A DNA stretch of 61,576 nt from positions 1-61,576 of the forward strand of contig JAAYAN010000049.1 in NCBI GenBank assembly GCA_012719345.1, given 5' to 3'. Made by a program: the position numbers and the translations under genes. Under the pieces are notes generated by a model. It made no database searches and was not told the DNA's origin. It saw only the letters and a program-made list of their open reading frames with translations. This stretch comes from Ignavibacteria bacterium. Lineage in GTDB: Bacteria > Bacteroidota > Ignavibacteria > Ignavibacteriales > Melioribacteraceae. Positions 27,109-35,482 of this stretch are shown piece by piece; within the stretch, counting starts at the first letter, position 1, and every line of letters starts with the position of its first letter.

Positions 27109-27810
27109 CTATTTTATATTATCGATAATTTGAAATAATTTATTACACTTAAATTCAACAAAAATCCAATCGGTTGCAGATTTCATCTCGCGGGCTTCAA
27201 TTTCTTTTGATATTTCGGTAATTTCGGGGTATCCAATTGTTCCGCCGGCACCTTTAAATTCGTGAATTATCATTTTCAGTGATTCTTCATTCTTGGTTTT
27301 TATTGCCTGCTGTATAGTTTTCTTTTTTGCAGGATATGTGTTAAGAAAAAAAGTTACAAGTTTTGATTGTATTCCAACAGTTTCGTCATTTGAGTTCGCC
27401 TTTAAAACTGCTGCAGGTTTTTTATCCTTTTCATTAATCAATTCTTCAACATATTTTAATATTACGCTTTTCTGCAAAGGTTTCGAAACTACTTTGTCGG
27501 CTCCGGCTTCAATTGCAGCTAAAACATTAGGACGCGCAGTATTTGCGCTTATTACAACAGTTGGTATATCCTGAATATCTTTAAGGACTTTTTTTACCTG
27601 AAGCATTTTAATACCGTCGAAATTAGGCATCATCAAATCAAGAAATATAATATCTGGTTTTTCTTCAGCAGCCTTCTGAATTCCCTCCAAACCATCGGAA
27701 CAAGTTATTACTTCGTAACTGTTGCTCCCGAAAATTTCTTTGAAAAGATTTAAAATAACATCAGAATCGTCAACAACCAGGATTTTAATTTTTCTGCTGG
27801 TCTTTATCAC
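27109..27810 (-). CDS. Response regulator fused to an HPt domain
   Basis: 233 residues: a CheY-like receiver (about 7-125; acceptor Asp58 in IIFLDLMMP, Lys110) and a C-terminal HPt four-helix domain (about 145-225) with phospho-acceptor His183 in MIIHEFKGAGGTIG. Such proteins relay phosphate from a kinase through Asp to His and on to another receiver. The gene's start overlaps csrA by 26 bases, and motA follows. With the receiver, receiver-DHp and kinase genes downstream, it forms a multi-step relay that seems dedicated to motility. Confidence 0.9.
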   Translation of the reverse strand: MIKTSRKIKILVVDDSDVILNLFKEIFGSNSYEVITCSDGLEGIQKAAEEKPDIIFLDLMMPNFDGIKMLQVKKVLKDIQDIPTVVISANTARPNVLAAIEAGADKVVSKPLQKSVILKYVEELINEKDKKPAAVLKANSNDETVGIQSKLVTFFLNTYPAKKKTIQQAIKTKNEESLKMIIHEFKGAGGTIGYPEITEISKEIEAREMKSATDWIFVEFKCNKLFQIIDNIK

Positions 27811-28057
27811 TTGAATCTGTTTTTATTTTGTTAACGTTCATCTTTGAAATATCCGGTATTTCACCCAAAGCAATTTTTTGGGATGCTTCAACAATCTGCT
27901 CCTTTAGCTTTTGGTAAACTTCCTCGCGCATAACCTTAACTTCCGGAGGAGCTTCGATACCAAGTTTTACCTGATTTTCGGATATGGTTACAATTTTAAC
28001 TATAATATCCGACCCGATTCTGATTTTTTCGTTTTCTCTTCTTGATAGTACAAGCAT
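27785..28057 (-). CDS. csrA: RNA-binding carbon storage regulator CsrA
   Basis: 90 residues; CsrA is usually about 61-75, and the first 60 fit it well (MLVLSRRENEKIRIGSDIIV, GIEAPPEVKVMREEVYQKL). The N-terminal LSRR and C-terminal VMREE residues line the GGA-binding face. The extra about 30 residues carry a helix and a polar tail (IPDISKMNVNKIK). CsrA binds GGA hairpins in leaders of flagellar mRNAs and blocks translation; FliW, encoded just upstream, antagonises it. A candidate target lies before flgE in this window. Confidence 0.97.
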   Translation of the reverse strand: MLVLSRRENEKIRIGSDIIVKIVTISENQVKLGIEAPPEVKVMREEVYQKLKEQIVEASQKIALGEIPDISKMNVNKIKTDSSDKDQQKN

Positions 28058-28070
28058 AATTTATCTTTTT

Positions 28071-28454
28071 TTAGTTTTCAACAAAAAGTGTATAATTGAT
28101 AATAAACTTCTCGTTATCAATTACTTTTTGAAATCCGATTTTTTCTTCCTGATTAATATAAACAGGAGCTTTTAAATTAATATTAATTTTGGAAGGTTCC
28201 TTGTCTAATTTTACAATTCCGAAAGCCTCTGCGTTTTTTTCCTGCGGATAATCTTTATCCAAAACCCTCAGCGGGAAAAGAGGAAAAACAATTTCCGGCG
28301 TTTCCAAAGAAGTCAACCAGAAAAATATACCATTTTCCTCAGTTAACAAAACATATTTTTTAAGATTTTCGAAACCGAGAATACCTTCCTTAAAGTTGAT
28401 AATCAATTTTTCATCAACTTCAATTTCACCGAATTGTTTTGTTGTTATTTTCAT
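28071..28454 (-). CDS. fliW: Flagellar assembly factor FliW
   Basis: 127 residues, a small beta-barrel. It has the family features TKQFGEIEVDEKLIINFKEG, ILGFENLKKYVLL near the start, and a conserved acidic/proline strand region (NLKAPVYIN). FliW binds free flagellin and CsrA in turn, coupling flagellin secretion to CsrA control. It lies 13 bases upstream of csrA, the standard pairing, and 11 bases after motB2. Confidence 0.96.
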   Translation of the reverse strand: MKITTKQFGEIEVDEKLIINFKEGILGFENLKKYVLLTEENGIFFWLTSLETPEIVFPLFPLRVLDKDYPQEKNAEAFGIVKLDKEPSKININLKAPVYINQEEKIGFQKVIDNEKFIINYTLFVEN

Positions 28455-28465
28455 AGCTCACTTTT

Positions 28466-29137
28466 TTATTTGTTTAAAATTACAATATCTACTCTTCTGT
28501 TCAAAGCTTTTCCTTCATTTGTTTCGTTTGTTGCAATAGGTTTATACGAAGAATATCCCACAATTGAAACTTTTTCAGGATTAACTTCCTGAACTGTCAT
28601 CAAATAATATGCAGTATTTGTAGCGCGCGCAACAGAAAGATGCCAGTTGGAGGCATACTGTCCGCCTAGAACAGGAACATTGTCTGTGTGTCCTTCAATT
28701 CGTATATCGTTTGGCAAAGTTTTAATTATTTCTGCCAGACTTGCTAATACTTTCTGCGAGTTAGCTCCTAAATCCGCTTTGCCCGACTGAAATAAAATAT
28801 CATCCAGAATTCTGATAGTAACTCCTCTTTCATTTTCGATTAGTTTTACTTTCTCACCGTAATTCTGATGTTCTATTACATTTTGCAGTCTTTCCTGTAA
28901 TTTTTCCTGCGGATCGATAATAGTAACATTATCCTGCTCAGGAATTGTTATTTTTTGATTTGCAGCCTTATTAAAATCAGCATTTCCGAAAGTATTTCCC
29001 ATTGCCGAAATCATTTTTTCGTACTTTTGAATATCTATATTAGAAATAGCATATAGTATAATAAATAACCCCAATAAAAGAGTTATCAAATCGGCATACG
29101 TAAGAATGTACCTGTCGGCATTTTCCACTTCAGGCAT
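28466..29137 (-). CDS. motB: Second stator protein MotB (OmpA domain)
   Basis: 223 residues from the ATG at 29137 (MPEVENADRYILTYADLITL). An ATG at 29293 would add 52 residues but would overlap motA2 by 145 bases and has no ribosome-binding site, so I reject it. The membrane helix (about 11-32) carries ion-binding Asp16 (TYADLITLLLGLFIILY). The OmpA-like domain (about 105-215) has RIEGHTDNVPVLGGQYASNW and EGKALNRRVDIVI. It starts 11 bases after the motA2 stop. The form is nearer MotS/PomB or MotD-type than the first pair. Confidence 0.92.
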   Translation of the reverse strand: MPEVENADRYILTYADLITLLLGLFIILYAISNIDIQKYEKMISAMGNTFGNADFNKAANQKITIPEQDNVTIIDPQEKLQERLQNVIEHQNYGEKVKLIENERGVTIRILDDILFQSGKADLGANSQKVLASLAEIIKTLPNDIRIEGHTDNVPVLGGQYASNWHLSVARATNTAYYLMTVQEVNPEKVSIVGYSSYKPIATNETNEGKALNRRVDIVILNK

Positions 29138-29148
29138 TTCTTCGTTAA

Positions 29149-29931
29149 TTATCTTTTTAGAAGTTCCTTTTGTTCGCTTTCGGGCAGCAAGCTGATTAGC
29201 CTCGATCTTATCACCGAAGGAATCTCTCCGCTCTGCAAGGCCAAAACTCCCTCCAAGGTAACTTCCATCATCTGTTTTTCTTCTAAGTGGCATTGTTTTA
29301 ATTTATCTGCTATCGGCAACCAGAACAAATTTGCGCTTAAAACACCCCATAAGGTTGCAATAAAAGCAGATGCTATATTATGAATTAAAATATCAGGGTT
29401 ACTCCCTGCATTTGCTAAAGTCATTATTAAAGCCATAACCGTTCCCAATATTCCCATTGTAGGGGCATATCCGCCCATTTTTTGGAAAATTGAGATGTTA
29501 GAATTATGTCTGTCCTGCATTGCTTTCATTCCTGCATAAGCAATATTTTCAAGCGATTCGGGGTCGGTTCCATCAAGAACAAATCTTATCATACGTTGAG
29601 GGAACCCGTGTTCAAGTTTATGTATATCCTTTTCAATTGCTAAAAGACCGTCCTTTCTCCCTTTTGCAGCTATCTGCACCATAACTGAAATTATCCGATG
29701 GATATCGTATTTTTTTGGGAAATATGCTAACTTCATAAGAGAAAATATTTTCCTGAAATTCTCCCATCCAAAACTTATAATTGCAGCTGAAAAAGTTCCC
29801 CCGAAAACAACAAGCAAAGGCGGAATTAGAAAAAGCGCCGAAACAGAACCGCCTTCAAGCAGATATGCCCCGAAAATAGATACAATGCCAAGCAGTAACC
29901 CGAATACCGCACCATGATTTTTTTGCATCAT
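29149..29931 (-). CDS. motA: Second stator protein MotA (short PomA/MotP-like type)
   Basis: 260 residues, about the PomA/MotP length. Four membrane helices (about 8-27, 34-53, 155-175 and 185-207). The loop carries KGRKDGLLAIEKDIHKLEHGF, and the third helix has QKMGGYAPTMGILGTVMALI, characteristic of the PomA group; many of these conduct sodium, but ion choice cannot be read safely. It overlaps the end of flgL by four bases, tying this stator pair to late hook-junction genes. Confidence 0.93.
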   Translation of the reverse strand: MMQKNHGAVFGLLLGIVSIFGAYLLEGGSVSALFLIPPLLVVFGGTFSAAIISFGWENFRKIFSLMKLAYFPKKYDIHRIISVMVQIAAKGRKDGLLAIEKDIHKLEHGFPQRMIRFVLDGTDPESLENIAYAGMKAMQDRHNSNISIFQKMGGYAPTMGILGTVMALIMTLANAGSNPDILIHNIASAFIATLWGVLSANLFWLPIADKLKQCHLEEKQMMEVTLEGVLALQSGEIPSVIRSRLISLLPESEQKELLKR

Positions 29932-31175
29932 AAGTAATCCAGTAGGGATTTAGGCAAAATCATTGATGAAATTTTATATGATAATTCCAAATTGTACTGC
30001 TCATTCTGAAGCGAAACAAGCGCTGCCGCCATATCCACATCTTTTTCTTTCGATAATAGTTCTCGTGTTTGAATATCGCTGTTCTGAAGCATAAGCTGCG
30101 TGTTTTCGAGTCTGTTTTGTATACTGCCTGCTTCCGACATTTTGTTGAGAAGATGCGAATGAAAATTTTCAACAACGGCTATTTGGTTGGAATTCGGTTT
30201 TATTCCATTGTTCAATTGCTCTTTAATGGAAATAAGCGTATTAAAAATATCAGCTTTCTGGTTTTGTAAATAAGTTAAATTTGTTGCCGAGGCAGCTTCA
30301 GTCATATTACTCAGGTCAATTCTTAAATCCAATTTATTTGCCGGGACCGTAATTCCTATTAAAGAAGGATTTGCCCCGTCAATAGTACTAAGTTTTCCTG
30401 TTGCCGGATCAAATGAAATCTGATTGCTGCCGTTTGTAATTGTTACAGAAGATGAATCGACTACCGAATAATCGAAAGTATAATCGTTTGCAGCTGTTTT
30501 TGTATAGTTAAAATTTAATGTATATTCGTTTCCATCGGCATCCAAAACAGTTGTTGAACCCAATTGAACACTTCCCACTGCCGAGCCAGAATCGAGATTT
30601 CCATTTTGCTGTGTAATTGCCGAAAAAAGCTCGTTGCCCTGGATATTTATTTTTTGACTTATGGTATCGGATATTTTTATTTTATGAATTCCGCTTATAT
30701 CAGAAGCTTTTACTTCAACAGCTGTGTTAGTGGAATTATATCCGAAAGGTTTCTGCGAAAAATCTGTTCCGCCGAATAAATATTGTCCGTCAAATTCCGA
30801 ATTCGCGCTGTCCAGCAAAGCTGCAATTGCTCTATCTACATTTTGAGCATATATATCAAGATTTTCATTTTCAAGCGGATTGTTCATTAACGTAAAATCA
30901 GACCTGAGTTTTTCAATTTCGGATTGCATTGTTTCCATTGCGCTTATTGTTCTTCCAATCAGCGGAAGCCCGCTGTCGATATTTTTCGAGTAAACAGAAA
31001 GACTTTCTACCTGATTACTCAATCGCATAACACGTGCAGAGCCGATAGGAGAATCAGATGGTTTATTAATTTTACTTTGAGTTGTTATCTGTTTTTGATA
31101 AAAGCCAACTTTTTCTTGAGTTTTTTGCATATTTATCAAATACGAAAGCTGCAATGATCTTTGTGTTACTCTCAT
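29928..31175 (-). CDS. flgL: Hook-filament junction protein FlgL (HAP3)
   Basis: 415 residues. The flagellin-like N-terminal helix region (MRVTQRSLQLSYLINMQKTQ, and INKPSDSPIGSARVMRLSNQ) and the C-terminal helices (AALVSLQNEQYNLELSYKIS) form the D0/D1 coiled core shared with flagellin. The variable centre (about 160-300) has strands as expected for a larger surface domain. It joins FlgK to the filament. Two bases separate it from flgK. Confidence 0.93.
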   Translation of the reverse strand: MRVTQRSLQLSYLINMQKTQEKVGFYQKQITTQSKINKPSDSPIGSARVMRLSNQVESLSVYSKNIDSGLPLIGRTISAMETMQSEIEKLRSDFTLMNNPLENENLDIYAQNVDRAIAALLDSANSEFDGQYLFGGTDFSQKPFGYNSTNTAVEVKASDISGIHKIKISDTISQKINIQGNELFSAITQQNGNLDSGSAVGSVQLGSTTVLDADGNEYTLNFNYTKTAANDYTFDYSVVDSSSVTITNGSNQISFDPATGKLSTIDGANPSLIGITVPANKLDLRIDLSNMTEAASATNLTYLQNQKADIFNTLISIKEQLNNGIKPNSNQIAVVENFHSHLLNKMSEAGSIQNRLENTQLMLQNSDIQTRELLSKEKDVDMAAALVSLQNEQYNLELSYKISSMILPKSLLDYL

Positions 31176-31177
31176 AA

Positions 31178-32536
31178 TTAAACCATATTTAGTAAAGTTT
31201 GTAATAAATCATCGGCAATAGAAATTAATTTTGCAGAGGCATCATACGAACGCTGGAATTTTATTATATCCATCATTTCTTCGTCAATAGAAACCCCCGA
31301 ATATTCGGACTGCTGCTGTTCAAGCTGCTGAAGTACCAGCTCATTTGCTGAAGCTTTCTGGTCATTCATTACTTTTTCGTTGGCTACACTGCTTACAAAA
31401 TCGGAGTAATTTTCGGAAATTGTTAATCCGTTCAGCATTTTTGTGCTTTTCAACTCAGCCAGTCGTAATGCTAAATCTCCGTTACCTGATGTGCCGTCTG
31501 AGGAAACAGCAATTCTGTTAGGATCATTAAGAATTTCGGAATTAATTTCCAAAACCCCATTGCTGTAATTCGAAAAAAAGTTTATTCCTGTTGCCTGTGG
31601 ATTTGTGTTCGAATATCCAGTGGAATGAATTGAATTCACATTATCAAATATCTGCTGCGAAACTAAATCAAGTTTGCTTAAATAATCGGGTATCAGTTTA
31701 TTATATGAATTTGTTATGGCAAAAAGTTCACCCCCGTTCACCTTAACTTTCGCATTTCCGTCTTCCGAAAGGATTGTAAGTTTACCGTTTTCTACTGAAG
31801 ATTGAAACTTTGTAGCGTACATTCTGTCAACGGCAAAAACACCTCCAACTGAAACACTTGCCATATTTTTATCGTCGTAGCTTACATTAACATTTACAAG
31901 TTTACTAAGATTTTGCAGGGCTTCGTTTCTTTTATCAAGAAGATCGAATCCTCCATTCCCTTTAATGTTGGCATCGTATATCTGTTTATTTAATTCCTGG
32001 ATTTCTTCAAGATATGAATTTATGTCGTCCACCATACTTTGTGCATCAAGTTTTTGGTCATTCCTAACTAAATCAAGTCCTTCGTAAAGTGTTTTTATTT
32101 TAGAAGACATCTGTTCGGCCGATTGAATTACATTTGTTCGCAAAGGAGTTGAGGCAGGATTAACAGCAAGTTCTTCCCATGCATTAAAAAAATCGTTTAT
32201 CAATCCCGAAAGCCCTAATTCAGTCGGCTCCGAAAATAAAGATTCAATATGTGATAATATTTGAGATTGTTTGTCTGCTGACGAAAAAGCCTGATTATAC
32301 TTAATTGTCTGGGCATCATTTATCTGATCGCGAACGCGCTGAATATCTTCTATCTTAACGCCCAATCCTACCGAAATCCCGACACGGCTGTCCGGCGGAA
32401 GAGCACCAAGAACAACTCTCTGCCGCGAGAAATATGGATTGTTCGCATTGGCTATATTATTCGAAGTTACCTCAAGCGCTTTTTGATAAGTGGATAAACT
32501 TCGGCGCGATATTTCAAATAATCCGCTGATTGCCAT
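31178..32536 (-). CDS. flgK: Hook-filament junction protein FlgK (HAP1)
   Basis: 452 residues. The N-terminus has the axial-protein helix FEISRRSLSTYQKALEVTSNN followed by IANANNPYFSRQRVVL (positions about 7-42), and the C-terminus has SGVSIDEEMMDIIKFQRSYDASAK and a final heptad helix (ISIADDLLQTLLNMV). It is the first junction protein on the hook. It is somewhat shorter than the 547-residue Salmonella protein, with a smaller central domain. It follows flgN immediately. Confidence 0.95.
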   Translation of the reverse strand: MAISGLFEISRRSLSTYQKALEVTSNNIANANNPYFSRQRVVLGALPPDSRVGISVGLGVKIEDIQRVRDQINDAQTIKYNQAFSSADKQSQILSHIESLFSEPTELGLSGLINDFFNAWEELAVNPASTPLRTNVIQSAEQMSSKIKTLYEGLDLVRNDQKLDAQSMVDDINSYLEEIQELNKQIYDANIKGNGGFDLLDKRNEALQNLSKLVNVNVSYDDKNMASVSVGGVFAVDRMYATKFQSSVENGKLTILSEDGNAKVKVNGGELFAITNSYNKLIPDYLSKLDLVSQQIFDNVNSIHSTGYSNTNPQATGINFFSNYSNGVLEINSEILNDPNRIAVSSDGTSGNGDLALRLAELKSTKMLNGLTISENYSDFVSSVANEKVMNDQKASANELVLQQLEQQQSEYSGVSIDEEMMDIIKFQRSYDASAKLISIADDLLQTLLNMV

Positions 32537-32992
32537 TTAAATTTTCCTGTCGACCATCGACTTTTTATTTGTGCTTTTTAAAATATTTATTGTCTGGCTT
32601 ATAAAACTTTTTGCCTGTTCAATTAAATACAGATTTTTATAATTCTGATCGGCAATTGCTCTTGAATATTTTCCTATTACTTCTTTTGCCGATTCAATAA
32701 ATTTAACATCGTCTTTTGCCAGGCTGCTATCTAAATGTTTAAGCAACACATCCAGCTTGGGCTGTTTTTCATCGATACTCATTTTTGCATAAATGTTTTC
32801 AATCAAACTCAATCTTTTTTTCTCTTCTTCGTTTATAGCAAATAGAAGTTTCTCTTCATTTTGAAGGCATTCGGATAACAAATTGTTGTTTCTTCCGATT
32901 AGTGCTTTTTGCTTGTTTTCGGTAATTTCATACAGATTACGTAAATTCTGTATTTGTTTTTCGAGTGTTTTTTTTAATAAATCTATTTCCAT
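32537..32992 (-). CDS. flgN: FlgN-like export chaperone
   Basis: 151 residues, almost entirely helical and charged, with heptad spacing (LLKKTLEKQIQNLRNLYEIT, KLLFAINEEEKKRLSLIENI). FlgN chaperones bind the C-termini of FlgK and FlgL and deliver them to the export gate. Sequence alone is only moderately diagnostic, but the position between flgJ and flgK, directly abutting flgK, makes the call firm. Confidence 0.8.
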   Translation of the reverse strand: MEIDLLKKTLEKQIQNLRNLYEITENKQKALIGRNNNLLSECLQNEEKLLFAINEEEKKRLSLIENIYAKMSIDEKQPKLDVLLKHLDSSLAKDDVKFIESAKEVIGKYSRAIADQNYKNLYLIEQAKSFISQTINILKSTNKKSMVDRKI

Positions 32993-32993
32993 A

Positions 32994-33791
32994 TCAGCTT
33001 TCCAAATTATTTAAATAACCTAATACTCTGTTAATATATTTTTTAGTTTCATCAAAAGGTGGAATTCCGTTATATTTTTCAACATTTCCCGGTCCTGCGT
33101 TATATGCTGCTAAAGCAAGGTTCATGTTGCCGTTATATTGTCGAAGCATTTTTGCAAAATATTTAGTTCCGCCCATTATGTTCTCTCGGGGATTCATCGA
33201 ATTTGAAACACCCATTTCTTTAGCAGTGGGATCCATAAGCTGCATAAGTCCTTTAGCTTTTGCTTTAGAAACAGCTCTTTCATTTGCAGCGGATTCTGTA
33301 AGAATTATTGATTTAATAACATTCTTATGAATTCCATATTTCTCGGAAGCTTCTAAAATTATATCTTCATATTTTTCTAATCTCTTCATAGTATTGTTTG
33401 TTGGTTGAACTGACGGAACATCCTTAATATCAGTAGGGATTTGACCTTTTAATTTTTCACCTTTTAATTTTAGAATATCGTTAATGTTTTCACCAGTAAG
33501 TTTTCTGTATATCATTTCGGATATTCCCAGACTTTTCGATTCAGTCATATAAGAAGCCAATTCACCTTCGAATACAGTATCCAAAACATCTCCTCCGAAG
33601 TTCTCGCTTCCAAACAATCCTTCAGTTGAGCTTGTTATGCTTTTTAGCATCATTTGCGCCAGCATACTTTCAAATTCTTTGGATGCTTTTGCCAGCTTTT
33701 GTTTTTCGGCATCCGAATAATTTTTATGTATTTCGGGTGTCGAATTAAAGTGCTTTAAGCTGTCAGTTGTTTTTAATGATATATTTTCCAT
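32994..33791 (-). CDS. flgJ: FlgJ-like rod protein with lytic transglycosylase (SLT) domain
   Basis: 265 residues. The N-terminal rod-binding domain (about 30-98: KEFESMLAQMMLKSI, FGGDVLDTVFEGELASYM) matches FlgJ. The C-terminal domain (about 140-258) is a lysozyme-like soluble lytic transglycosylase with catalytic Glu166 (IILTESAANERA), GLMQLMDPTAKEMG and LALAAYNAGPGNVEKY. Gamma-proteobacterial FlgJ carries a different (GH73) glucosaminidase domain, so this is the alternative fusion. It would open peptidoglycan for the growing rod in the periplasm; no signal peptide, so export through the flagellar apparatus is expected. Confidence 0.92.
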   Translation of the reverse strand: MENISLKTTDSLKHFNSTPEIHKNYSDAEKQKLAKASKEFESMLAQMMLKSITSSTEGLFGSENFGGDVLDTVFEGELASYMTESKSLGISEMIYRKLTGENINDILKLKGEKLKGQIPTDIKDVPSVQPTNNTMKRLEKYEDIILEASEKYGIHKNVIKSIILTESAANERAVSKAKAKGLMQLMDPTAKEMGVSNSMNPRENIMGGTKYFAKMLRQYNGNMNLALAAYNAGPGNVEKYNGIPPFDETKKYINRVLGYLNNLES

Positions 33792-33792
33792 A

Positions 33793-34887
33793 TCAAATTA
33801 TCACTAACTCGCCGGTTAGCGCTCCCGCTTCTTTTAATGCTTGAAATATTGCAATAATGTCTCTGGGACTTACTTTCAATGAATTTAATGCTGCTGCAAC
33901 TTCCTGAACGTTACTGGCTCCTTCAATGCTTACCGTATTATTTCCTTCTTCCTGAACATCGGGAACAAGGTTATTAAAAACCTGTGTCTGTCCCTGACTG
34001 AAAGCATTTGGCTGAGAAATAATAGGATAAGACCTGATGTTTATATTTAATCCGCCATGGGAAATAGATACCGGAAGGATTTTTACATTATTTCCGGCAA
34101 CTACAGTTCCTGTTCTTTCATTCAGTACTACTTTGGCAATTGCATCTCTTTCAATCTGTATTGTTTCCACTGCAGCTAGGAAAGCCGGAAGATTTGTCTG
34201 CTGATCAGAAGGGACATTAAGTTTAATTTCCGATCCGCCCAACGTTTGGGCAGTGCCGTCGCCGAATTGTGCATTAACTGCTATCGAAATGTTATTTGCG
34301 GTTGTAAAATCGGGATCTTTTAATAAAATGCTTAAATTCTGCATATCAATCTGTGCATTGGAAAATTCTGTTTCAACCAAACCGCCCCCGGGTATTCTTC
34401 CTGTAAGAGCATGATTTCTTGCAAATCTTCCGCCGGAACTTGTGCTTATATCATAGCCTCCTACTGAAATTGCTCCTTGCGAAAAACCATGAACATTACC
34501 GTTTTTTGCCGAGAGTGGAGTTAAAAGCAGCGTTCCGCCCATAAGACTTGTTGCATCGCCCATTGCCGAAACCATTACATCAAATTCGCTTCCGGGTTTC
34601 AGCAGATTATCTACTTTTGCTGTAACCATTACTGCAGCAACGTTGCGTGTTCGAAGGTTTGTTTCGGGTACTGTAATTCCGAAACGTTTAAGCATGCTTG
34701 TTACAGACTGCACGGTAAAACTCGAACGATAGCTGTCGCCGGTTCCGCCAAGTCCTACAACTAAGCCGTAACCTATAAGCTGTTCGCTGTTAACTCCTTT
34801 GAAATAAGCAACATCTTTAATTCGCTGGGCATTTATTATGCCTGCGAAAATTACTACTATAGATAAAAATCTTAAAAATGTTTTCAT
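33793..34887 (-). CDS. flgI: Flagellar P-ring protein FlgI
   Basis: 364 residues from the ATG at 34887 (MKTFLRFLSIVVIFAGIINAQ), chosen because AGGTGG lies five bases upstream; a GTG at 34896 is the alternative. The signal peptide is followed by the highly conserved FlgI body (RIKDVAYFKGVNSEQLIGYG, GLGGTGDSYR, AVMVTAKV, and GDATSLMGGTLLLTPL). It assembles in the periplasm around the rod at the peptidoglycan. Its presence with FlgH shows a Gram-negative envelope. Confidence 0.97.
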   Translation of the reverse strand: MKTFLRFLSIVVIFAGIINAQRIKDVAYFKGVNSEQLIGYGLVVGLGGTGDSYRSSFTVQSVTSMLKRFGITVPETNLRTRNVAAVMVTAKVDNLLKPGSEFDVMVSAMGDATSLMGGTLLLTPLSAKNGNVHGFSQGAISVGGYDISTSSGGRFARNHALTGRIPGGGLVETEFSNAQIDMQNLSILLKDPDFTTANNISIAVNAQFGDGTAQTLGGSEIKLNVPSDQQTNLPAFLAAVETIQIERDAIAKVVLNERTGTVVAGNNVKILPVSISHGGLNINIRSYPIISQPNAFSQGQTQVFNNLVPDVQEEGNNTVSIEGASNVQEVAAALNSLKVSPRDIIAIFQALKEAGALTGELVII

Positions 34888-34896
34888 ACCATCCAC

Positions 34897-35469
34897 CTAA
34901 AATAACCAGTGAAATAATTTTGTAAGCCAGCCGGGACTTTGATTGCGGTCTATCATTCCACTTCCTTCGAATGTAATTTCGGCATCGGAAATATTATATG
35001 AATAGACTGTATTATCCGATTGAATATCTATACTCCGGATTACACCGCTTATTAAAACAGTCTGTTCTTCTCCGTTTATTGATATTTTTCTGCTTCCGTG
35101 AATTTTTAGATTTCCGTTTGAATAAACCGAATCGATTGTTGCACTTATTTTTGTACTAACTGATCCTGCAGATTTTGTTGACCCGCTGCCTTCAAAATCG
35201 TTTTGGGAACTCATCCCGAAATCTACCGACGGGATCATTGCTTCTCCATCCATCGAACCATCGGCGCCAAGACCAATATTGCTTGATCTGCCTGTTTGCG
35301 TAGCTGCTTGGTTTGTAGCCTGCGAAGATTCCATTACAATTATTGTAACAGCATCACCCACTCTGTTTGCCTTGTAATCGGAGAATAACGAACTGAAAGC
35401 ATTCTGCCTCATATCCTGCGCGGCAATTGCTCCGGAAAAAATCACAATTATCAACAATATATTTTTCAT
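34897..35469 (-). CDS. flgH: Flagellar L-ring protein FlgH, without a lipobox
   Basis: 190 residues. The core motif SLFSDYKANRVGDAVTIIVM and the C-terminal ISGVIRSIDIQSDNTVYSYN are FlgH signatures. It forms the outer-membrane bushing. The classical protein is a lipoprotein, but here the signal peptide ends AIAAQD with no Cys, and no other Cys follows in the N-terminus, so membrane anchoring must differ. It sits 9 bases upstream of flgI and 13 after flgA. Confidence 0.94.
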   Translation of the reverse strand: MKNILLIIVIFSGAIAAQDMRQNAFSSLFSDYKANRVGDAVTIIVMESSQATNQAATQTGRSSNIGLGADGSMDGEAMIPSVDFGMSSQNDFEGSGSTKSAGSVSTKISATIDSVYSNGNLKIHGSRKISINGEEQTVLISGVIRSIDIQSDNTVYSYNISDAEITFEGSGMIDRNQSPGWLTKLFHWLF

Positions 35470-35482
35470 AATAAACCTGCTT

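Noticed and set aside
28466-29293. MotB2 starting at 29293 with a 52-residue N-terminal extension
   Set aside because: It would overlap motA2 by 145 bases without a ribosome-binding site; the ATG at 29137 gives a standard MotB.
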